Assembly: GCA_031258375.1 (NCBI GenBank)
Contig: JAIRMX010000090.1
Coordinates: forward strand, 1 to 5,969
DNA: 5,969 bases
DNA from: Elusimicrobiota bacterium
Lineage (GTDB): Bacteria; Elusimicrobiota; Elusimicrobia; Elusimicrobiales; Elusimicrobiaceae
Direction of reading: 5' to 3'
Part shown: positions 1 through 5,483 of the stretch, piece after piece
Position numbering within the stretch: position 1 is the first letter of the stretch
Layout of the letters: each line of letters starts with the position of its first letter
Translations under genes and position numbers: made by a program
The notes under the pieces: model-generated
The model's database searches: none
What the model was told of the DNA's origin: nothing
The model's input: only the letters and a program-made list of their open reading frames with translations

Positions 1-48
1 CCGCAATATTTGTATTGATAACGTTGCCTTTTTGACTTTTAGACCTAA

Positions 49-375
49 ATTTATCTACTCTGGAGCTTTCCAAATTATGTTCCAAATTGCGATATCGAGG
101 AAACTTCTTATCGGGGATATGCGCCGCAAATAATTTTGCCCTCAAAAGACGTCGTTTATTATATTGCCGAAGGGCAAAATTCCCAAAACATACCGCTTAA
201 AGCCGACGCGGACAGCGACGTTAAAAAATTATACTGGTTCATTGACGGCGTTTTTCAGGGCGAGAGCGTGCAGAACAAGCCGCTGTTTGTTAATCTCGGC
301 GCGGGTAAGCATACCGTGCAAGTCATTGATGATTTAGGCAGGCATTCTTTATCCTATGTTGAAATTGTTTTGTAA
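49..375 (+). CDS. pbpC: C-terminal fragment of a penicillin-binding protein 1C-like protein, probably frameshifted
   Basis: The readable part ends with a TAA at 373-375 and matches the C-terminal domain of PBP1C-type bifunctional peptidoglycan glycosyltransferase/transpeptidases. Visible landmarks are a Trp-rich segment (LLWSFPNYVPNC), the start of a beta-sandwich (APQIILPSKDVVYYI), then LYWFIDGVF, a Leu-Gly-ala-Gly-Lys-His turn, and VIDDLGR near the end. In the family this small Ig-like domain follows the transpeptidase domain in the periplasm and is not catalytic. In this frame there are stops at 16-21 and 46-48, whereas the next frame is open from 2 to 130 and contains FRPKFIY. Dropping one base near 59-60 would join PKFIY to LW, so I infer a frameshift or a sequencing error. 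The catalytic domains lie off the left edge. A TTG at 136 could be called as a start, but the homology runs upstream of it, so a real start there is unlikely. Confidence 0.6.
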   Translation: MYLLWSFPNYVPNCDIEETSYRGYAPQIILPSKDVVYYIAEGQNSQNIPLKADADSDVKKLYWFIDGVFQGESVQNKPLFVNLGAGKHTVQVIDDLGRHSLSYVEIVL

Positions 376-392
376 TAAATTTGGATGTTCCT

Positions 393-420
393 TTGATAAT
401 TCATTTTTTGATATTATAAT
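393..420 (+). promoter_or_regulatory. Sigma-70-type promoter for the solute-binding protein / GGDEF operon
   Basis: TTGATA (393-398) and TATAAT (415-420) are separated by 16 nt. The -10 box is a perfect consensus match and the -35 box matches at four of six positions. Transcription would start near 427, leaving a leader of about 67 nt before the ATG at 494. The promoter lies just downstream of the stop codon of the preceding gene, so the two-gene operon probably has its own transcription. Confidence 0.55.
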
Positions 421-455
421 ATTTATCTTTAAGACAAATTTGATAGAATATAAAC

Positions 456-493
456 AAAGTTCCGTATTTTCGGGACTTTAAGGAATAATTCCT
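456..493 (+). promoter_or_regulatory. Structured leader with a hairpin and a palindrome over the ribosome binding site
   Basis: A 9-bp hairpin (456-464 with 471-479, one G-U pair, loop TATTTT) is followed at once by AGGAATAATTCCT (481-493), an inverted repeat that contains the AGGA Shine-Dalgarno. In the RNA the TCCT just before the ATG can pair with AGGA and mask it. The upstream TTCC at 460-463 could also pair with GGAA at 482-485, so alternative folds are possible. There is no T-run after the first hairpin, so it is not an obvious terminator. A regulatory role is inferred only from these pairings. Confidence 0.35.
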
Positions 494-1702
494 ATGATTC
501 TTTGGATGATGCCCGATAACGCCACGCGCACGCGGGAAGTAATGGAAACTTTCATCAATCCTTTTAAAAAGGAAAATCCTGATGTTTCCGTAACCATACG
601 CGTGATAAACCGCCGCACGCTTTGGAGAAAAATATTCACTCTTACGCATGAAATACCCGGCGACGAAATACCGGACGTCATAGCTATGCCTCATTATTGG
701 ACGCAGCTTCTTGCCGTCGGCGGCGTTCTTGAAAATCTTACGGAGCTTGATAAAACCCTGCGCGTTGACAACAGTCTTGATCCGCTTAAACCGCATTCTT
801 ATAAAAACGACAGCGCGGACGTTTATTCAATGCCGTGGTGGTTTGACGTGAGCGCGCTGCATTACAGAGAAGATCATCTTAAACTTGTCTCCAAAGAACC
901 GCGGCGACTGCTGTCCACATGGCAGGGGCTTCTTGAGGCCTGCGGCATGCTTAAAGAATATTTTGAAAATGTCGAAGGCTACTTTCCTATGCAAAACAGC
1001 GACTGGCGCGGAATGCTTTCAAACCGCGGCGTCTTACCTTGTTTGTGGAGCAAAGGGGCAATAGTGATAAGCCAAGACGGCAAAACGGCCGATTTTAATT
1101 CTCCCGCTTTTGAGAGCGGACTTCAGGATTATATAGATCTTGCGCTTAAAAGGTATATGCCGATTTTAATGGAACGCAACTCTCTTGGCGGCATAGGTTT
1201 GGGCAAATCAAGCATGATTATAACCAGGCGGCAGGGGGTGTCCGTGTTTGAAAGAAACTCCGGCAATATTATTTTAAGGACGTTGAGCGTTCCAAAAACC
1301 GGCGATTCTTACGTGAATTATCTCAGCGGAGTAAACTTAGGAATAATAAAAACCGGCGCAGGTAAAGAAAGCGCGCTTAAATTTTTGAAATGGATTTCCG
1401 GAGTGGAAAATCAAATTAAATACGCGTCTATGGCGGAAGTGTTTCCGGCTGCGGAAGAAAGTTTTGAGAGTTTTATGCTTTTTTCGCCCGAGAGGATGCA
1501 AACTTACAATCATATTATCGCCGAGTCCGCTTCGCTGCCCAACCTGATGGCTACCGGTACGGTAATGGAAGTTTTAGGGGAAGTTCTTATGTCGGTTGTC
1601 AACGCGATAGTCACCAGCAGATATAGCGAAGATATTTTGAAAAGCGAATTAAAAAAAGCCGCGTTGGAAGTTTCAAATATTCTTGGCCTTTACGGCGGGT
1701 AA
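494..1702 (+). CDS. Family-1 (sugar-type) solute-binding protein lacking a signal peptide
   Basis: This 402-residue protein has the layout of ABC-importer substrate-binding proteins of the SBP family 1/8 type. The first beta-strand is at residues 2-6 (ILWMM), followed by a helix and FKKENPDVSVTI (25-36). PDVIAMPHYWTQLLAVGGVL (60-79) is the family's hallmark segment. It is followed by YSMPWWFDVSALHYRED (111-127), SPAFESGLQDYIDL (203-216) and a hinge/C-lobe segment, GVNLGIIKTGAGKESALKFL (279-298). The aromatic-rich MPWWFD is typical of sugar binders. The mature domain starts directly at the initiator Met. An in-frame stop at 479-481 leaves no room for a signal peptide or lipobox, and none is visible in other upstream frames, so the protein should be cytoplasmic. 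AGGA at 481-484 supports this start. No permease or ATPase gene is present. The gene ends 3 nt before a diguanylate cyclase gene, so I infer a role as ligand sensor rather than transporter component. The ligand is unknown. Confidence 0.85.
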   Translation: MILWMMPDNATRTREVMETFINPFKKENPDVSVTIRVINRRTLWRKIFTLTHEIPGDEIPDVIAMPHYWTQLLAVGGVLENLTELDKTLRVDNSLDPLKPHSYKNDSADVYSMPWWFDVSALHYREDHLKLVSKEPRRLLSTWQGLLEACGMLKEYFENVEGYFPMQNSDWRGMLSNRGVLPCLWSKGAIVISQDGKTADFNSPAFESGLQDYIDLALKRYMPILMERNSLGGIGLGKSSMIITRRQGVSVFERNSGNIILRTLSVPKTGDSYVNYLSGVNLGIIKTGAGKESALKFLKWISGVENQIKYASMAEVFPAAEESFESFMLFSPERMQTYNHIIAESASLPNLMATGTVMEVLGEVLMSVVNAIVTSRYSEDILKSELKKAALEVSNILGLYGG

Positions 1703-1705
1703 TTT

Positions 1706-3217
1706 ATGACCGATAAGCGAAAATCCCTTCTTTACGATTTCTATAAAGAACTGTCCGGCAGATTTACGACGACAGACGCTCTTATGTCCCACGCATTGCC
1801 TTTAATTGCGGACTATGCGAACGCCGACAGCATATTATTTTTTAACTGGGACGAAAAGAATTCCATTATATCCCAGCGCATTATGTACGAGAAGGGAGAA
1901 AGCTATTTTCTGCAGGAAGATATTTTTGTCGACGCAATGTCCGCGGAAGTTATTAAATTCCTTGACGACGGGATAGCCGAGTCTCCGGCTTTGGACTATC
2001 CGTCGGTGTACGTTTTGCTTAAATGGAATACTCCTCTTGACAGTTTTAAAACGCTTAAAAGCGGCCGGGCTTCACGCTGGATGTACGGCGTTTTGCGGGT
2101 CGAAAGATTCAAAAAAAATAAATCGTTTTCATCCTCGGACAAAGAAATTTTGCTCGGCCTTGCCCGCGAGCTTTCGGTAAAGATGAACCTTACGGAAATT
2201 GACGAGTATAATACAGCTCAGCTGCGCCGCGCCGAAGCTTTAAACGATTTGGCCGAAGTTTTTGCAACTTCTATGCGTTTGAGAGACAGCATTGAAGAAA
2301 TTTTAAAAAATATTCAAAAGAGTTTCCGTTTTGACAGGACTTCTTTGTATCTGACTGATTCCAAAAGCGGCAAAATAAGCGATGTTTTGATTGTCGACTT
2401 GGGCGGGGAAGTAAAGCGTTTTAAGGACGGAGACGATGCCGACGGGGAATATCTTTCAAATATCTGCATTGATATAAGTACCTGCTATAATGCTCCGTCT
2501 GTTTCGGACAGAGTTCTCACTATTCCGCTTACGCTGCAAAATAAAACTTTGGGATATCTTATTTTTGACAATTTGCTCTCCCGCGCGCCAATATCTCAAG
2601 AAGACGTTTTATCGCTGAGGCAGTTTTCGTCTCAAATCGCGCTTGCTATCGATAACGCGCGCCTTTTTGAAAAAGTTCAGGAACTTTCAAATTACGACGA
2701 ACTTACAAAACTGCCTATGCGCAGATTTTTTAACGATAATTTCAGTCAGGAGATTTACCGCTCGAAACGTTTCAATTTGACATTTTCGGTTCTTATGATG
2801 GATATTGACCACTTTAAGGATATAAACGATACATACGGGCATGCGTTTGGAGACGAAGTTCTCAAAACCGTCAGCGAAGTTATAAGGAACAATCTCCGCC
2901 AGACCGATATGCCTTGCCGTTACGGCGGGGACGAAATTGTAATAATGTTTCCTCGTACGACGGGCGAAGAATGCCTGAATATAGCCAAAAGGCTTGCCGA
3001 AAAGGTTCGCATTGCCAAACTGCCGGAGCGTTTTACAAGAGGGGAAAATATTAAACTTTCAATAAGTCAGGGCATATCCGTGTTTCCTTACGACGGGGAA
3101 GAAGAAAGCGGGCTTATACGCCGCGCCGATGAAGCTTTATATCACGTGAAACAGCACGGGCGCGCTTCTTGGGCATTGTACAGCGACATAGCGCAGCAAA
3201 ACGAAAAAGATAAATAA
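1706..3217 (+). CDS. Soluble GAF-GAF-GGDEF diguanylate cyclase
   Basis: This 503-residue protein has no transmembrane segment. Two GAF-type sensor regions (about 13-160 and 180-320) are joined by a helical linker and followed by a GGDEF domain (about 325-490). The cyclase domain shows DELTKLPMRRFF (331-342; the usual NRR is MRR), the metal- and substrate-binding stretch MDIDHFKDINDTYGHAFGD (365-383), and the signature GGDEI (407-411), with Ile where Phe is most common. The allosteric product-inhibition site RxxD is intact as RQTD (398-401), and the segment up to the signature (DMPCRYGG) closely resembles that of PleD. These residues predict active synthesis of c-di-GMP from two GTP, with feedback inhibition. 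There is no EAL or HD-GYP domain. The ATG lies 3 nt after the solute-binding protein's stop, and GGCGGG at 1694-1699 may serve as the ribosome binding site, so the two genes are almost certainly co-transcribed and translationally linked. The GAF ligands cannot be predicted. Confidence 0.93.
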   Translation: MTDKRKSLLYDFYKELSGRFTTTDALMSHALPLIADYANADSILFFNWDEKNSIISQRIMYEKGESYFLQEDIFVDAMSAEVIKFLDDGIAESPALDYPSVYVLLKWNTPLDSFKTLKSGRASRWMYGVLRVERFKKNKSFSSSDKEILLGLARELSVKMNLTEIDEYNTAQLRRAEALNDLAEVFATSMRLRDSIEEILKNIQKSFRFDRTSLYLTDSKSGKISDVLIVDLGGEVKRFKDGDDADGEYLSNICIDISTCYNAPSVSDRVLTIPLTLQNKTLGYLIFDNLLSRAPISQEDVLSLRQFSSQIALAIDNARLFEKVQELSNYDELTKLPMRRFFNDNFSQEIYRSKRFNLTFSVLMMDIDHFKDINDTYGHAFGDEVLKTVSEVIRNNLRQTDMPCRYGGDEIVIMFPRTTGEECLNIAKRLAEKVRIAKLPERFTRGENIKLSISQGISVFPYDGEEESGLIRRADEALYHVKQHGRASWALYSDIAQQNEKDK

Positions 3218-3233
3218 AACGAGTTTATAAGAT

Positions 3234-3755
3234 TTATGGTTTGACGGCGGTTTTAACATCAGGCAAGTCATTGTCTGAAATCGGAAGTTCTTCTAGTTCT
3301 TCTTTTGTATTCTCATATAAAGATATGGATTGAGCCGTATCTTTCTTTTCAAGCGGAAAAATTGTTTCTATTTGTTTTTTTATTTTTAAATAATTATCTC
3401 TTATTTTTGTAAAACCGTCTCGGTTATGCGCCGGGTTTTGCGTTTTTAAAATTTCCAACTCGTAATCCGCTTTTGCGGCTTTATAGAATTGCAGCAATAA
3501 AACTTTTTTGACGGTATCGGCATGGGGATTTTGTTCCGTCGCGGTGTTTGCGAGAGCTTTTTCCGATTGTATTAAAGCGTTAAGCGCGGTTTCGATATCA
3601 AGCTCGCGTTTTAAGTTAAGGGACGTTTTCGGCTCGCCTATATTTATTATCGAGGTATGTTCGAGCTGTTTTTTCGGCATAAAAATATTTCCAAACAAAA
3701 CGCCGGATAAAAATACGACCATAACAATTAAAATTCTTAAAATTATTCCTAACAT
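3234..3755 (-). CDS. Small membrane-anchored protein of unknown function
   Basis: I do not recognise this 173-residue protein. It begins with a hydrophobic helix (residues 3-25, IILRILIVMVVFLSGVLFG), followed by MPKKQ. This suggests an uncleaved N-terminal anchor, with the rest either outside the membrane or, if inverted, cytoplasmic. The remainder is highly charged and helical, with a likely coiled coil between about 48 and 135, and an acidic, Pro-containing tail (EELEELPISDNDLPD). No enzyme motif is visible. The gene converges on the GGDEF gene with 16 nt between stop codons and no clear terminator. No Shine-Dalgarno is visible before the ATG. An in-frame ATG at codon 12 is possible but would cut the membrane helix, so the first ATG is preferred. 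A promoter candidate lies about 100 nt upstream. Confidence 0.7.
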   Translation of the reverse strand: MLGIILRILIVMVVFLSGVLFGNIFMPKKQLEHTSIINIGEPKTSLNLKRELDIETALNALIQSEKALANTATEQNPHADTVKKVLLLQFYKAAKADYELEILKTQNPAHNRDGFTKIRDNYLKIKKQIETIFPLEKKDTAQSISLYENTKEELEELPISDNDLPDVKTAVKP

Positions 3756-3854
3756 ATAGTAAATTATTTATAAGCTGTTATAATCAATCTGCGCGCTAAA
3801 GTTGTATTTTGTGCCAATTAACTCCAAATAAGTTTTTTATTTTAATCGCGCTTT

Positions 3855-3882
3855 ATAATAGGCCGGATAACAAAGTTTGCAA
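3855..3882 (-). promoter_or_regulatory. Promoter candidate for the membrane-anchored hypothetical protein
   Basis: Read on the minus strand, TTGCAA (3882-3877) and TATTAT (3860-3855) are separated by 16 nt. A transcript would begin near 3848 and have a leader of about 93 nt before the ATG at 3755. The site lies between the downstream tRNA-Pro gene and the hypothetical gene, so it would separate that gene from the tRNA cluster. No terminator after the tRNAs was found. Confidence 0.4.
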
Positions 3883-3911
3883 CGCGCGCATTTATTAAAA
3901 TAGATTTAAAA

Positions 3912-3985
3912 TCGGGGCGACTGGATTTGAACCAGCGACCTCTCGGTCCCGAACCGAGCGCTCTAGCCAGCTGAGCCACGCCCCG
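3912..3985 (-). tRNA. tRNA-Pro (anticodon CGG)
   Basis: A 74-nt cloverleaf reads on the minus strand. It has acceptor stem CGGGGCG/CGCCCCG with discriminator A, D-arm GCTC/GAGC, anticodon stem CTCGG/CCGAG with loop TTCGGGA (anticodon CGG, codon CCG), and T-arm GCTGG/CCAGT with loop TTCAAAT. The C1-G72 pair and A73 are the usual proline identity features in bacteria. The 3' CCA is not encoded (the next bases are TTT), so it must be added enzymatically. It is the second of two tRNA-Pro genes in tandem, 33 nt after the encoded CCA end of the first. Confidence 0.96.
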
Positions 3986-4021
3986 CCAAACACTTCAATT
4001 TAAACCTTTTTACATAAATGG

Positions 4022-4093
4022 TCGGGGAGCCGAGAATCGAACTCGGGACCTCTCGCACCCCAAGCGAGCGCTATACCACTAAGCCACTCCCCG
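4022..4093 (-). tRNA. tRNA-Pro (anticodon GGG)
   Basis: A 72-nt cloverleaf reads on the minus strand. It has acceptor stem CGGGGAG/CTCCCCG with discriminator A, a short D-arm, anticodon stem CTCGC/GCGAG with loop TTGGGGT (anticodon GGG, reading CCC and CCT), and T-arm CCGAG/CTCGG with loop TTCGATT. The discriminator is followed by CCA (4021-4019), so the 3' end may be genome-encoded, unlike its neighbour. It lies 54 nt downstream of the MerR-type gene. No separate promoter is convincing in that gap, so co-transcription with the HU-MerR pair and processing is likely. Confidence 0.96.
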
Positions 4094-4147
4094 ATTGTAA
4101 ATTTCAAATTCAGCACAGTCTTTTGCAAATACGACTTATATATTTTA

Positions 4148-4495
4148 TCATTCTTTGATAATTTGTGAAAGCGTTTCTTTTATCTCTTTGAGGAATTTTA
4201 TATCTCGCGCGGTGCGCGTTTCGTGCTTTGGCCGCGCGCCTATTGCCATAACGCGGTTTAAATGTTTTTTCGCGCCTTCTAGCGTCATTTTGTGCCTGTA
4301 AATCAAATCTTTTATTTTAAATACGGTATTTATATCGGCTTTAGTATAACGACGATGGCCGCTTTCTTTGCGTATGGGTTTTATTAAACCGAAAGCCTTT
4401 TCCCAATATCTTATCGTATATTCTTCAACGCCGCACAGTTTAGACGCTTCGCCGATGGTAAAATAATCTTTTTGCTGCAAATCTTCTATGTTCAT
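4148..4495 (-). CDS. MerR-type transcriptional regulator without an effector domain
   Basis: This 115-residue protein carries a MerR winged helix-turn-helix at its N-terminus: YFTIGEASKLCGVEEYTIRYWE (11-32) is the recognition region, and IRKESGHRRYTKADI (41-55) is the wing and following helix. The next helices (56-82) fit the second half of the DNA-binding domain. The rest is a short basic and helical tail (FLKEIKETLSQIIKE) with no Cys cluster or drug-binding domain, so it should act as a small DNA-binding dimer without a known inducer. Its ATG overlaps the stop codon of the HU gene in an ATGA arrangement (4495-4492), implying translational coupling. A short MerR protein directly after an IHF/HU gene and before tRNA-Pro resembles the ihfA-merR-tRNA-Pro order I recall from proteobacteria. 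Its target genes are unknown. Confidence 0.9.
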   Translation of the reverse strand: MNIEDLQQKDYFTIGEASKLCGVEEYTIRYWEKAFGLIKPIRKESGHRRYTKADINTVFKIKDLIYRHKMTLEGAKKHLNRVMAIGARPKHETRTARDIKFLKEIKETLSQIIKE

Positions 4496-4752
4496 TTGAG
4501 TATATTCCCGGAGGGTTTAAAACGTACGCGCGTTTTGCTGTGCACGTAAACGTCCGCGCCCGTGAGCGGATTTTTCAAACGTATGGGCGCGCTTTCTTTT
4601 GCCTTGAAAGTGCCGAAATTTGAAATTACGACCTTTTCGCCTTTTTTAAGCGCGGCGCATATAATATCAAGCGCGTTGTCGACGGCAGAGCGCGCTTGCT
4701 TTTTGTCGTACAGCCGCTTTGCGAGTTCGTTTATAATATCTTCCTTGTTCAT
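4492..4752 (-). CDS. HU/IHF-family DNA-binding protein
   Basis: This 86-residue protein has the length and fold signature of the bacterial histone-like HU/IHF family. The dimerising helices are at 2-14 and 19-36, followed by EKVVISNFGTFKAKE (39-53) and the DNA-inserting beta-arm with the conserved NP turn (NPLTG, 61-65). The final VRFKPSGNILK (76-86) has the FKPS..LK ending common in IHF-like members. It would bend and compact DNA in the nucleoid as a dimer. Whether it is HU or one IHF subunit cannot be settled from one gene. An in-frame TAA lies directly before the ATG, so the start is certain, yet there is no Shine-Dalgarno. The -10 box sits only 6 nt upstream. It is the first gene of the unit that continues into the MerR gene and probably the two tRNA-Pro genes. 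Confidence 0.95.
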   Translation of the reverse strand: MNKEDIINELAKRLYDKKQARSAVDNALDIICAALKKGEKVVISNFGTFKAKESAPIRLKNPLTGADVYVHSKTRVRFKPSGNILK

Positions 4753-4758
4753 TTACAA

Positions 4759-4788
4759 ATTATATATAAAAATAAGCACAACGGGCAA
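4759..4788 (-). promoter_or_regulatory. Promoter of the HU gene, implying a leaderless transcript
   Basis: On the minus strand TTGCCC (4788-4783) and a perfect TATAAT (4764-4759) are separated by 18 nt. The usual start distance of about 7 nt falls at 4752, the A of the HU start codon. Together with the missing Shine-Dalgarno, this predicts an mRNA with no leader or only one to three bases of it. Confidence 0.5.
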
Positions 4789-4876
4789 AAAAATTATTGT
4801 CGTCCGCATGCGCATTTTATCCGCTAATGTGTGCTTCAAGAGTTTATAACTCGTTTAAATTAAGTAGGATAAAACT

Positions 4877-5395
4877 CTAAATCAGTGAGCATGTTCTGGA
4901 ATTATCCAACCATGAGGCGACTGAAGTACACGGAACGACTTTGCCTATTGCGGCGCAGCTTTGTTTTGGGAAATTATCAGAGCCATTTGCTATACAAAAG
5001 AACATATCTTTGCCAAAACCATCAAAATACAAAAAATACATAATAGAATACTGTTTATTTAGTTCTACTTTTCTTCTCGCCTCCATTGCGCTACCGTCTC
5101 TTAAATAATAATCAAAGTCTTTTGTGTATCCTAGATAACCGAAACCTGTAGCTGCAGTAAAGTCTTTTAGTTGAATGTCCAATTTTGCTGGATCTGTAGT
5201 ATATTCGTTGTTAGCCAGATAATAGAGTTTTTCCGCGTTGGCAAGAGCGCGAACATAAGTGACGGCTTCTGCGGATTTTGCTTTCTCAAGAACTTTTTGA
5301 TATTGCGGCAGGGCAATAGCGGCAAGAATGGCGATAATAACTACGACTACAAGCATTTCAATTAAAGTAAATGCTTTTTTGTTTTTGATACACAT
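4877..5395 (-). CDS. Type IV pilin / pseudopilin-like protein
   Basis: This 172-residue protein has a class III signal. It starts with a short basic leader (MCIKNKKA) cut before FTLIE by prepilin peptidase PilD. The +5 Glu (residue 13) is present, followed by a hydrophobic helix through IAILAAIALPQYQ (21-33). At the -1 position there is Ala instead of the usual Gly, as in some competence pilins. A helical stretch (34-62) and a globular C-terminal domain follow, with Cys at 134, 147, 156 and 169, which could form two disulfides. I chose ATG 5395 rather than the upstream GTG at 5413 because GGAGG (5407-5403) lies 7 nt before this ATG and inside the longer version. No assembly genes are nearby, so it is either a pilus subunit or a minor pilin served by machinery encoded elsewhere. 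Its product would be inserted in the inner membrane before assembly. Confidence 0.92.
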   Translation of the reverse strand: MCIKNKKAFTLIEMLVVVVIIAILAAIALPQYQKVLEKAKSAEAVTYVRALANAEKLYYLANNEYTTDPAKLDIQLKDFTAATGFGYLGYTKDFDYYLRDGSAMEARRKVELNKQYSIMYFLYFDGFGKDMFFCIANGSDNFPKQSCAAIGKVVPCTSVASWLDNSRTCSLI

Positions 5396-5422
5396 AATAC
5401 TGCCTCCATACACAAAATAAGC

Positions 5423-5438
5423 CTTTGCATACGCAAAG
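5423..5438 (-). promoter_or_regulatory. Perfect hairpin in the leader upstream of the pilin
   Basis: CTTTGC and GCAAAG form a 6-bp stem with a 4-nt loop, 15 nt upstream of the pilin's GGAGG. It has no T-run and is not a terminator. It could be an operator or an mRNA-stabilising structure. No convincing sigma-70 or sigma-54 promoter was found between it and the palindromic element. Confidence 0.3.
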
Positions 5439-5483
5439 ACTTTACTAAACTAAAACAGTTAAATTTGGAAGTTAAGAAATATT

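Noticed and set aside
401..796. Minus-strand ORF of 131 codons opposite the start of the solute-binding gene
   Set aside because: It overlaps a strongly supported gene on the other strand, has a low-complexity basic composition, and matches no family. It is a shadow frame.
3508..3759. Plus-strand ORF of 83 codons inside the hypothetical anchored protein
   Set aside because: It is antisense to a better-supported gene with a coherent membrane anchor, and it has no Shine-Dalgarno.
3764..3817. Possible 17-residue leader peptide (TTG start after GGAG) before the anchored protein
   Set aside because: The spacer is only 4 nt, the start is TTG, and the peptide shows no runs of a regulatory amino acid. 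Too weak to annotate.
4562..4849. Plus-strand ORF of 95 codons across the HU gene and its promoter
   Set aside because: It runs antisense through a clear HU gene and its regulatory region, with no recognisable motif.
4838..4850. Small palindrome with GAGTT/AACTC arms between the pilin and HU genes, as a pilin terminator
   Set aside because: The stem is only 5 bp and AT-rich, and no T-run follows in the minus direction. It does not qualify as a terminator.
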